A stretch of DNA of 10,380 bases, from positions 1 through 10,380 of the forward strand of contig JAAZNS010000067.1 in the NCBI GenBank assembly GCA_012798185.1, written 5' to 3'. The notes under the pieces were generated by a model. That model was given only the letters and a program-made list of their open reading frames with translations. It had not been told where the DNA came from and made no database searches. Below are positions 1-7,384 of the stretch, one piece after another. Source of the stretch: Chloroflexota bacterium (GTDB lineage Bacteria; Chloroflexota; Anaerolineae; Anaerolineales; UBA4823). A program made the position numbers and the translations under genes. Numbering within the stretch: the first letter of the stretch is position 1; every line of letters starts with the position of its first letter.

Positions 1-173
1 CTGTTGGGGGAAAAGCTAATGAGGAATTGATAAGATTTTTATCGGAATTATTTAATATCCCCCAAGCAAGATTTGAAATCGTGATGGGGTCTACAAATCG
101 GAATAAATTAGTGGCTATCGAGGGAATCGACGCAGAATCATTACAAAACTTAATTCTTGAAATCGTAAATTAA
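1..173 (+). CDS. DUF167/YggU-family protein, 3' end only
   Basis: This is the last 56 codons of a gene that begins before the window, read in the frame starting at base 3 and ending at TAA 171-173. The visible protein opens with VGGKANEELIRFLSELF and later has the motif GSTNRNKLVAI. These match the two conserved blocks of the DUF167 (YggU/UPF0235) family, a (P)xGGKAN block and a GxxSRNK block. The cut codon at bases 1-2 (ct) would be Pro if the missing base is C, as the family consensus predicts. Family members are small, about 75-100 residues, so roughly half to two thirds is present. They are widespread small soluble alpha/beta proteins of unknown biochemical role. The stop codon overlaps the stop of the minus-strand NACHT gene. 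Family assignment is fairly sure; function is unknown. Confidence 0.85.
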   Translation, partial: VGGKANEELIRFLSELFNIPQARFEIVMGSTNRNKLVAIEGIDAESLQNLILEIVN

Positions 174-2683
174 GAGATAGGGGGAATACTAGGTAATTCA
201 ATCCCAGTCATTGCCAAAACCCATAAGGTGTTGAAAACCGCTTCTTTCAACTCACCATGGCTTGTTTTGAGTAACCTAATCATTTGATCTAAACCAATGG
301 GATTACCCTGTGTTTTCAGGTAACTCAAAGCGGCTAATTTTTGTTCTTCATTCCCTTCTTTCAGAGCTAAAAGTAGCAAATCATTGGCTGTTTTTCCTGG
401 TGATATGCCAATTCCTCTTTCTCCTGCAAAGGCAAGTAGCCAAGGGGTATCTGCCGGCGGTTTAAGCGGAAGGATGCCTTTTGAATCTTCTTGTTCGAGC
501 GCTTCGATAGCATGCAATGCAGCATCTTTAACAACCCATTCCTTATCTTCAATGGATAATCTTTGTAAGATACCCTTCGTCCAGGGTTGTTGAATTCGCT
601 TTAGTCCATAAACGACTGCCCGGCGGACCCGTAAATCCTCCATTTCGCTTCCTTCTTCCAGGATTGCTTTAGATTCGATGGGATGATTAGCAATTGCTTC
701 AGCTGCTGCCTGACGTTGGAGTTCGTTGCCATTTAATAATAAATATGCAACGGCATCAATTGCTGCTCTTGTTCCAATATTAACCAAAGCCAGACTGGCT
801 GAACGATGGACTCCCGGTGCCGGGTCGGAAAGCAAGCGGGTTAAATCTTCAATTGCGGATGAATCCTGCAATAGACCGCATCCTAAGGCAGCTAATTGAC
901 GAAATGTAGCTTTTTCTGATGCAAGCATGCCTTTCAAGAATTTGCTGATACCTTGATCCCGAGTATTAATCATTGCTAACAATACTCTGGATCGTAAACC
1001 AAGCGAAAACTCGTCATTTTGCATCATACCAGCTAACTTTCGCATAGTTTTAGCATACCAAGTTGAAGTGCTGGGTAAATTACTTACATAACGGGCAATT
1101 TTTAATAGGTTGTAGTGAATTATTTCATCATCTAATTGTAAATAATGGTTAATCGCTGTATCTAATTGAGGATAATAGGCAAGAAATTTAAAGGTCAACG
1201 ACCGGGTAGCCCACCGGATCGGTTTTCGCCATTCCGGCATATCCATGATGTTGATAGTCTTTGTCAGTTTATGTATGGCGCTGGCAGTCAGATAACTGGT
1301 GAACAATGGGTGCGAAAAAGCGATATGGTTATCATAACTTGAGCGAGCGATATTTGTATCGATTAGATCTTGAAATTCTTTTGATACCCTGCTGGATATA
1401 TCAAGCATATCTGGAGGGTTTGCAATTTTTAATTCAGGGTTGGAAATATTTTTTATATTTTGTTTCCAATCTTGGACCCAATTATCTACATCTTTTTGGC
1501 AAAGCAATGGCTCTTCGGCGGTAACCATTTGGAGAGCAAGTTGTTCCATTGCCGGAATGAGACGTTTTTCTTTTTTAGATAATCGAAGGAAATAAGCTAA
1601 AATTTCGCTTCCAGGGTTTGCTCCGAGAACATCTCCTGCATAGGCAGCCCATAATTTCAATGTTAGTTCTAAGGGGGTCTCATCCAGTTGATTGAGGTTA
1701 AACCACGAATTGATTAATGTTGTGTCTACCTCAAGCATCTGGTTGTTTTCTCGCAATAAAGTGGTCCAAGCTTTTTCCCAATTTTGGATGAATTTATATT
1801 TATCGGCTTTGCTCCAGGCAGCTAGTGGAATTGGGATAAAACCCAGGCGGTTTAGTTGACCAGTATATTCGTGTGATGCTGTAACAACAAGTTGAATATT
1901 GGGATTTTCATCCACTAATTTCGAAATGATATTTAATGCTTGATCGAAATATTTCTCAGGTAGTTCATCTAAACCATCCAGTAGTAAGATAACTTTTCTT
2001 TCTCGTTCTCTACTAATGATCACTTTGGGTAATCGTTTTTGAATTTGCCGAGAAGCGTTTTGCGTGATGACTTCGATGATTTTTTGGAATGGGTTTTCAA
2101 TAACTTTTTCCAAAGGACACAGGTCATATACATTGATAAATAAAACGATATGATCGTGAAAACCATAAACTGAGGTTGACTTTTGAGATACCTGAGATGC
2201 AAAATCTGCAAGCGCGACCGTCTTGCCGGCACCAGGTTGCCCAACAATGACGAGATTTGCACCTCCCATTAACGCTTCTGCCAGGGTGCAGGTTGATGCA
2301 TTGTAAGCTGAAGCTAATTCAGGCATATCTATGAGAAATGGAATAGTTGAGGACGTAATGTCTTCCGAACTAGACCAAACCCCTGGTTCATAAATTCTTG
2401 GTGGAACGAGTAATTTGGGTGAAATGATCAAATCATTTAATGGAAAAAGCTGGTGAGCCAGATGCTGCCGCTGCGTTTGTCTTAATAAGTCAATTCTATA
2501 ATGGTATTCTGTTGTACCCTGACGGAGCTGGAATTGTGATTGAATTGGTTTGATCCATTGCCCCATAACTTTACTGATTGGGTGATACAAACGAGACAAT
2601 ATGAAGAATAGCAATCCCCCAATTATTACACCTATCCAAAAAGAAAATGGATCGATATAAATATTACGAAAGATGTGAATCAA
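170..2683 (-). CDS. Membrane-anchored NACHT-type NTPase with C-terminal HEAT repeats
   Basis: An 837-residue STAND-class P-loop NTPase of unknown trigger. Residues about 12-31 form one hydrophobic helix followed by a basic stretch, predicting an N-out/C-in anchor with the rest in the cytoplasm. The Walker A motif GQPGAGKT is at 148-155 and Walker B LLLDGLDEL at about 233-241, the DGxDE form typical of NACHT domains. A conserved FSHPLFTSYLTAS segment at about 456-468 marks the end of the NACHT module. From about 555 to 830 there are helical HEAT/PBS-lyase-like repeats (for example QDSSAIEDLTRLLSD), which usually bind proteins or ligands. The strand after Walker B ends in VVTASHEY (266-273), where many NACHT proteins have a T-S-R sensor, so the usual Arg is not evident. 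The start is TTG at 2683: GGGGGA lies 8 bases upstream, and the first internal Met (40) would remove the membrane helix. Bacterial NACHT proteins include anti-phage sensors and signalling proteins. Nothing here identifies an effector, and the neighbours look like housekeeping genes. Confidence 0.88.
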   Translation of the reverse strand: MIHIFRNIYIDPFSFWIGVIIGGLLFFILSRLYHPISKVMGQWIKPIQSQFQLRQGTTEYHYRIDLLRQTQRQHLAHQLFPLNDLIISPKLLVPPRIYEPGVWSSSEDITSSTIPFLIDMPELASAYNASTCTLAEALMGGANLVIVGQPGAGKTVALADFASQVSQKSTSVYGFHDHIVLFINVYDLCPLEKVIENPFQKIIEVITQNASRQIQKRLPKVIISRERERKVILLLDGLDELPEKYFDQALNIISKLVDENPNIQLVVTASHEYTGQLNRLGFIPIPLAAWSKADKYKFIQNWEKAWTTLLRENNQMLEVDTTLINSWFNLNQLDETPLELTLKLWAAYAGDVLGANPGSEILAYFLRLSKKEKRLIPAMEQLALQMVTAEEPLLCQKDVDNWVQDWKQNIKNISNPELKIANPPDMLDISSRVSKEFQDLIDTNIARSSYDNHIAFSHPLFTSYLTASAIHKLTKTINIMDMPEWRKPIRWATRSLTFKFLAYYPQLDTAINHYLQLDDEIIHYNLLKIARYVSNLPSTSTWYAKTMRKLAGMMQNDEFSLGLRSRVLLAMINTRDQGISKFLKGMLASEKATFRQLAALGCGLLQDSSAIEDLTRLLSDPAPGVHRSASLALVNIGTRAAIDAVAYLLLNGNELQRQAAAEAIANHPIESKAILEEGSEMEDLRVRRAVVYGLKRIQQPWTKGILQRLSIEDKEWVVKDAALHAIEALEQEDSKGILPLKPPADTPWLLAFAGERGIGISPGKTANDLLLLALKEGNEEQKLAALSYLKTQGNPIGLDQMIRLLKTSHGELKEAVFNTLWVLAMTGIELPSIPPIS

Positions 2684-2695
2684 CGCTTATCCCCC
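2684..2695 (-). promoter_or_regulatory. Shine-Dalgarno region deciding the NACHT TTG start
   Basis: On the minus strand the sequence is ATGGGGGATAAGCG followed by TTG. The GGGGGA core lies in the Gly-Gly codons and stop region of the zinc-ribbon gene, 8 bases before the TTG. This is the strongest ribosome-binding site I see in the window. It supports the TTG start and suggests coupled translation. Confidence 0.7.
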
Positions 2696-3388
2696 ATAAA
2701 GTACTCTGCCGCAAGAGGGGCAGTGAATTATCTGATTCGATGAATGTGAAGATTGGATTGTTGCTGGGGTAAGGATTGAACCACAAGCAGAGCAGGTTTT
2801 TTCTGTGATTTTCGCTACGGCAATGCCGCGTTTTTGCTGACGTAATTGTTGATATAAAGCAATCAAATCGGGGTCTATCGAACTAAGCAAAGATTGTTTC
2901 TCTATAGTCAGGCGTTCCATGTCTTTTTGAATTCCCGCTTTTTCATTCAACAGAACCTGGTTTTCTTCATATACTTTTTTACTAATCGCCTGGAAATGAG
3001 ATGAAGCCAATTCGTATTTTTCACGCGTCTCATCATTTTCGATCATTGCTTCAAGTTGACGGTCTTCCAACACCTGTAAATAGCGTTTTAAAGCAGAGGT
3101 TTCATTTTGAAGATCTTGGAGTTCTTTCGGGTTGGTTATTTTACCACTGTATAGTGTTGATTCGATTTGTTCAATTTTTGTTCTTTGCGCTCGGACGTTA
3201 TCCTCTGCATTTTGTAATGCTGTTTGCTGTGCCTTGTATTCTTTTTCCGCTTCTTGAAAATTATAAGAAGCTTGATCTAATAAAGGATTTTCATTGATTG
3301 CTTTTTCGATCTCGCGAAGACGGCTATTTGCCTGATCTATCTGGGTATCAATTTGCTGCAAGCGAAAAAGTTTCAATGGAGAACTCAT
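2687..3388 (-). CDS. C4-type zinc-ribbon coiled-coil protein (zf-RING_7/CdsZ-like)
   Basis: A 233-residue protein. Residues about 1-175 are a long charged, heptad-rich helical hairpin. Inside it is LYSGKITNPKELQDLQNE (79-96), the hallmark segment of this family. The C-terminus is a zinc ribbon with C199-x2-C202 and C223-x2-C226. The family (PF02591, C4-type zinc ribbon, related to chlamydial CdsZ) is common in many bacterial phyla. A role in nucleic-acid or protein binding is suggested but not settled. I chose ATG 3388, giving MSSPLKLFRLQQID, over the in-frame TTG at 3430. The longer form adds a Pro-rich, non-family N-terminus and would place the start upstream of a good -10 box. The gene is first in a minus-strand operon with the NACHT gene: the stop (2687-2689) is separated from that TTG start by three bases. 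Family call is confident; cellular role is unknown. Confidence 0.88.
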   Translation of the reverse strand: MSSPLKLFRLQQIDTQIDQANSRLREIEKAINENPLLDQASYNFQEAEKEYKAQQTALQNAEDNVRAQRTKIEQIESTLYSGKITNPKELQDLQNETSALKRYLQVLEDRQLEAMIENDETREKYELASSHFQAISKKVYEENQVLLNEKAGIQKDMERLTIEKQSLLSSIDPDLIALYQQLRQQKRGIAVAKITEKTCSACGSILTPATIQSSHSSNQIIHCPSCGRVLYGG

Positions 3389-3424
3389 GTTGTCGATTAT
3401 AGAGGGGAGTGGACATAAAGGCAA
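3389..3424 (-). promoter_or_regulatory. Promoter for the zinc-ribbon/NACHT operon, probably leaderless
   Basis: Reading the minus strand, TTGCCT (3424-3419) is followed by a 17-base spacer and a perfect TATAAT (3401-3396). Seven bases (CGACAAC) then lead to ATG at 3388. A usual 6-7 base discriminator puts transcription start at or one base before the A of ATG. That leaves no room for a ribosome-binding site, and none is visible upstream. The spacing and perfect -10 make this a good sigma-70-type candidate; leaderless initiation is inferred. Confidence 0.6.
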
Positions 3425-3492
3425 GGGCAATTCTTTATGGGCTTGAAAAATTGAAGAGAATAAAAATCATATCTTACGTTTTTGTATAGAAT

Positions 3493-3527
3493 TTTTCAAA
3501 GAATTCCAATTAGGTTAGAATCAACTT
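3493..3527 (+). promoter_or_regulatory. Promoter for the GT-C-like/YfhO operon, probably leaderless
   Basis: TTTTCA (3493-3498, 4 of 6 to the -35 consensus) is followed by a 17-base spacer and TAGAAT (3516-3521, 5 of 6 to the -10 consensus). Six bases (CAACTT) then lead to GTG at 3528. As on the opposite strand, the predicted start of transcription falls on the start codon. No convincing Shine-Dalgarno sequence is present (only AGG 13 bases upstream). This box is weaker than the minus-strand one. Confidence 0.45.
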
Positions 3528-5132
3528 GTGGGAAAAACAAAACAATCCTGGTTTTTTCTTATATGTGCAATCTTATTATTGGGATTGACTCAATTACCGT
3601 TTTTTTATGCATTTGCATTTGGTTCGGAAAATCATGTTTTTAGTGGTTTTTTGATAAATCCGTTAGACGGAAATTCATATCTTGCTAAGATGTATCAGGG
3701 TTATCGAGGGGATTGGACATTTACATTGCCCTATACTGCCCAGGCTGGAAAAGGAAGTTTTCTATTCATTTTCTATATACTTTTGGGTCACATTGCACGT
3801 ATTTTAAACATTCCCTTAATCATTTTTTTTCACCTCGCCCGCGGATTTTCATCCCTAGTTTTAGTCTATACAATATCTGAGTTGATTAAAGTTCTGTTCG
3901 ATGATGTTTTGATTTATCGTCTGGCGATGATATTCGCTTGTTTTGGATCTGGGATGGGGTGGTTGATGATGCCCTCGGGTAAGGTTACCTCCGATTTTTG
4001 GGTGGCAGAAGCATACCCGTTTTTATCTTCGTTCGTCAATCCTCATTTTTGTTTGGGGATTGCTTTGATGATATGGCTAATTAAATTCCTCATTGAAAAT
4101 CAGCCGCCAGCTAAGTTTTCAATGTATATGTATATCGCTGCTGCTTCAGTAATTCTGGCGTTATTGGTGCCGTTTGCATTAATGATCGTTTTGGTGATAT
4201 CAATTTGCTCGTTGTTCGAGAGGTTATTGATACTCCTGAAGGAAAAACAAAGCGTTTTCAATATTACATCTGATGGGAAATTCCGAATATTTATATCTAT
4301 CTTATCGGGTGGATTGCCGGTAGGGGTTTATCAGTTATACATTACCAACGCCAATGTTTTGCTAAAAGGATGGCAAGCGCAAAATGTGACTCCATCACCG
4401 CCAATATGGGATTTAATCATTTCATTTTGCCCCTTGATAATTTTTGCGATTGCTGGCGCTTACATCGCCGTTAGGAAAAAGAAAACCCAGTGGTACCCTG
4501 TCGTCCTCTGGCTGGTCATCACAATGATATTTGTTTATACACCCTGGTCGTTGCAACGCCGATTTCTTTTTGGATTTTATATCCCGGTTGTCTTGCTTGC
4601 CATGCTAATACTGCAATTTTTAAAAACCCAGGGGAGCCTTAAGAAATTTTGGATTATCATCTTACTAAGTGCCTTATTCATTTCATCGTTAACAACCAAT
4701 TTTGTTTTAGAAATGACAGCATTTTATGGTATTAAAACGAATGACCCCATGTTATTCTTAACTCGCAGCGAAAGTCAGGCGCTTAATTGGATTAATACAA
4801 ACACACCACCCGATTCTTTAGTATTAGCATCACCCCAAATAGGGTTATTTATCCCCGCGCAGACCGGCAGGCGTGTTATTTATGGTCATCCTTATGAAAC
4901 TGTTGATGCGGCGGAAAAAGAATTGCAGGTGACATGGTTTTTCTCGAAATTCGGATTGAATAGTAGTCAATTACAACTCAAATACTTTTTATCGAGCAAT
5001 GAAGTGGATTATATTTTTTGGGGAGAAAAAGAACGTTCGTTGAGTAAAATTCATATTGATCCATTTGAAATAAATTGGGTAGAGCCTGTCTTCAAAGACA
5101 ATGAAGTGACCATATTCCAAGTTATTCAATGA
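3528..5132 (+). CDS. Polytopic membrane protein A, GT-C glycosyltransferase-like, unnamed family
   Basis: A 534-residue integral membrane protein with about 11-12 predicted hydrophobic helices (first at about 9-31) and a soluble C-terminal part from about 400. I do not recognise a named family. The layout resembles GT-C glycosyltransferases: one helix, then a first outer loop holding an acidic motif (LDGNSYLAK, D47), then a bundle of helices and an outer C-terminal domain. Other landmarks are FGSGMGW (139-145), KGWQAQN (280-286), TPWSLQRR (338-345) and YIFWGEKE (495-502). All recur in the paralogue at 7353-9032. The start is GTG 3528: it gives a short basic N-terminus before helix 1, and the next Met (55) would lose the helix and the DGNSY motif. 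The gene is first in the + strand operon and its stop overlaps the next gene as ATGA. A sugar-transfer role is inferred from topology only; a transporter or scaffold remains possible. Confidence 0.75.
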   Translation: MGKTKQSWFFLICAILLLGLTQLPFFYAFAFGSENHVFSGFLINPLDGNSYLAKMYQGYRGDWTFTLPYTAQAGKGSFLFIFYILLGHIARILNIPLIIFFHLARGFSSLVLVYTISELIKVLFDDVLIYRLAMIFACFGSGMGWLMMPSGKVTSDFWVAEAYPFLSSFVNPHFCLGIALMIWLIKFLIENQPPAKFSMYMYIAAASVILALLVPFALMIVLVISICSLFERLLILLKEKQSVFNITSDGKFRIFISILSGGLPVGVYQLYITNANVLLKGWQAQNVTPSPPIWDLIISFCPLIIFAIAGAYIAVRKKKTQWYPVVLWLVITMIFVYTPWSLQRRFLFGFYIPVVLLAMLILQFLKTQGSLKKFWIIILLSALFISSLTTNFVLEMTAFYGIKTNDPMLFLTRSESQALNWINTNTPPDSLVLASPQIGLFIPAQTGRRVIYGHPYETVDAAEKELQVTWFFSKFGLNSSQLQLKYFLSSNEVDYIFWGEKERSLSKIHIDPFEINWVEPVFKDNEVTIFQVIQ

Positions 5133-7384
5133 GTAATCAAAATCAATCTCTGAGAGGAAGTCGAAGATCATTGCCCGATTCCATATATCAGGTAAGATGG
5201 TTTTTTTGTTTGATCGTACTACCTTTTGCGATACTTCTACCTTCAATAAATAAATATCCATTTCCTCAAGCAACATCTCAATATTCTGATATTCTGGTTA
5301 GTCATTTCCCCAATATCCATTATTTAATACAATCTTTATTCCATTGGAAAACTATCCCGTTATGGTCATCTGCTATATTAAGCGGCTATCCTTTTGCTGC
5401 CAATCCATTGTCCGGATTGTGGTATTTTCCTTATTGGGTAGCGGTTATTCTTCCGATGCCTTTTGCAATAAATCTTCTCGTTATCTTGCATCTTATCGGA
5501 GGGGGAATTGGGGTCTATCAGATGTTGAGGGGAGAGCAATTCTCAGAAATTGCTGCTTTATTTGGAGGGCTGGCTTTCGAGTTAATGCCTAAATTGTACG
5601 GCCATTATGGTGGAGGTCATGTTGGTTTGATTATTGCCGTATGTTGGACACCCTGGCTATTGGTGAGTTCTCAATATGCCCTATTGGGTATCGAAAAAAT
5701 AACCCTATCAAGACATTTTGATAAGAGAATAATTTTCCCAGCACTTATATTAAGCGCGATTATCATGGCAGATATCCGCTGGATAGGATTCGCGATTTTA
5801 CTTTGGGTGTCATACCTAATATTTGGCGGGCTGATTGAAACGCCGGCAGGTGAATCAGCGTTATACACTCGCAATCGAAAATTAGCTTGCAAAATAAAAT
5901 CTCTTTTCATTAGTATTATTACACCCCTTTTAATGGCTATTGGATTAACTGCCCCATTTCTATTCCCATTTTTAGAATTTGTGCAATTATCAACCCGACG
6001 TTTTCTTACTTCTGCTGATAACCTGGCGTTTTCGTTACCTCCAGCGAAATTACTCGGTTTAATTTTTCCTGCTTATGGAGATTATTTTGAATGGGTAGTT
6101 TATCCGGGAATTCTGGTTATTATTTTAGCATTGCTTAGCTGGGGGATAAAGAAAAATCGAAAAATTTTCACTTATTGGACAGTGGTTTTGATTCTATCAA
6201 TTATCTATGCTTTAGGTTCGAATATACCGGGATCTTCCTGGTGGGCAAGCCTTCCAGTTGTAAGCCTTTTGCGTGTTCCTTCACGTATATTATTCATCAG
6301 TGGATTTTGTATTATTTGTTTATCTGCAGGAAGTCTTCAAGGGTTAATTGAGGGTATTTCGCAGAGAAGCGTTAGGCGAAGTAAGTTATTAATGACAGCC
6401 ATGGCAAGCTTTGTTGTTTTAATAAACGCAGGCGCTTATTGGATAACTGGTGAATTTACCAAAAGTTTAATAGGGGGATTATTATTTGGAAGCGCTGGAT
6501 TTTTTGTGATTTGGATGTTAATCCAAGGAAACCGCCGAAAAGTGTGGGTTGTTTCTTTATTTTGCTTATGTGTGGTCGATTTGATCGTGATGGATTTATC
6601 TTTGTTTTTACCCCGAAATTCACAAAATGTATTTTCCGAAGGAAAAGAAATTGCTGAATTTTTGACTAAGGACACTGAATTGTTTCGTATTTATTCACCT
6701 TCGTATAGCCTTGAACAACATATTGCCGCAGTATATGATCTTGAATTGGCTGATGGCGTGGATCCTTTACAGTTAGCCAGTTATGAAGAATTTATGGAAA
6801 AAGCCAGCGGTGTGATAACTGATGGATACAGTGTTACTCTACCGCCTTTTGCTACAGGAAATCCCAAGACAGATAACCAAACCGCCCGACCTAATCTACA
6901 ACTATTAGGATTGCTTAATGTGAAATATATTATCGCTGATTTTGATATATCAGTTGCGGGTTTGGAATATATAAATCTATTTAATAAAACGCGAGTTTAC
7001 AAAAATAATTTATGGCTACCGCGGGCATGGATCCAATCACTCGATTCGCCTATTGGGCACGATATCACCCCTGTTCAAAATATTATTTGGTCACCAAACC
7101 ATATTACAGTATCGGCCGCATCAGGAATTAAGGACCAAAGGCTGGTGCTTTCGGAAATATATTACCCGGGATGGCAGGTGTTTGTTGATGGGAAGAGAAG
7201 ACAAATTGATCAGTTTGGAGGTTTATTTCGGAGTGTGGTCCTCGAACCAGGTGATAAAGTTGTGACGTTCATATTTAGACCAATGAGCCTGTGTGTGGGG
7301 TTGGTTTTCTTTCTTATAACAATAATTTTTATTGCAGGGATTGTTTATTATTATGGACATCGCAGTGAACAAGAGAGAATCTAA
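5129..7384 (+). CDS. YfhO-family polytopic membrane protein B
   Basis: A 751-residue protein matching the YfhO family (PF09586) in layout and motifs. After helix 1 (about 24-42) comes an outer-loop aspartate in QYSDILVSHFPNIHYL (D54) and then IPLWSSAILSGYPFAANP (76-93), a variant of the family's PLWNPxxxxGxPfxANP block. LLRVPSRILF (380-389) matches the family's RxPSR segment. About 500-718 is a large outer domain with LLNVKYIIA (595-603) and YYPGWQVFVDG (678-688), the typical YfhO C-terminal signatures. A last helix at about 720-741 ends the protein. Firmicute YfhO proteins help glycosylate lipoteichoic acid by using or presenting undecaprenyl-linked sugars outside the membrane. The substrate here is unknown, and teichoic acids are not expected in Chloroflexota. 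The start ATG overlaps the upstream stop by four bases with no Shine-Dalgarno sequence, so translation is probably coupled. Confidence 0.85.
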   Translation: MSNQNQSLRGSRRSLPDSIYQVRWFFCLIVLPFAILLPSINKYPFPQATSQYSDILVSHFPNIHYLIQSLFHWKTIPLWSSAILSGYPFAANPLSGLWYFPYWVAVILPMPFAINLLVILHLIGGGIGVYQMLRGEQFSEIAALFGGLAFELMPKLYGHYGGGHVGLIIAVCWTPWLLVSSQYALLGIEKITLSRHFDKRIIFPALILSAIIMADIRWIGFAILLWVSYLIFGGLIETPAGESALYTRNRKLACKIKSLFISIITPLLMAIGLTAPFLFPFLEFVQLSTRRFLTSADNLAFSLPPAKLLGLIFPAYGDYFEWVVYPGILVIILALLSWGIKKNRKIFTYWTVVLILSIIYALGSNIPGSSWWASLPVVSLLRVPSRILFISGFCIICLSAGSLQGLIEGISQRSVRRSKLLMTAMASFVVLINAGAYWITGEFTKSLIGGLLFGSAGFFVIWMLIQGNRRKVWVVSLFCLCVVDLIVMDLSLFLPRNSQNVFSEGKEIAEFLTKDTELFRIYSPSYSLEQHIAAVYDLELADGVDPLQLASYEEFMEKASGVITDGYSVTLPPFATGNPKTDNQTARPNLQLLGLLNVKYIIADFDISVAGLEYINLFNKTRVYKNNLWLPRAWIQSLDSPIGHDITPVQNIIWSPNHITVSAASGIKDQRLVLSEIYYPGWQVFVDGKRRQIDQFGGLFRSVVLEPGDKVVTFIFRPMSLCVGLVFFLITIIFIAGIVYYYGHRSEQERI

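Noticed and set aside
384..593. Short + strand open frame opposite the NACHT gene
   Set aside because: It lies wholly antisense to a well-supported coding frame and shows no family motif or ribosome-binding site. It is most likely a coding shadow.
170..3388. A complete anti-phage defence island
   Set aside because: Only the NACHT protein fits. No effector, nuclease, TIR, transposase or integrase is present, and both neighbours are widespread families. A defence role is possible but not supported by context.
3485..3490. TATAGA as an alternative -10 for the + strand operon
   Set aside because: No reasonable -35 lies 16-18 bases upstream (the position reads AAAAAT). The TAGAAT at 3516 has better spacing.
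5344..5592. 82-codon + strand open frame inside the first YfhO gene
   Set aside because: It is out of frame with the YfhO motifs that span the same bases, and its product is Cys/Ser-rich with no recognisable pattern.
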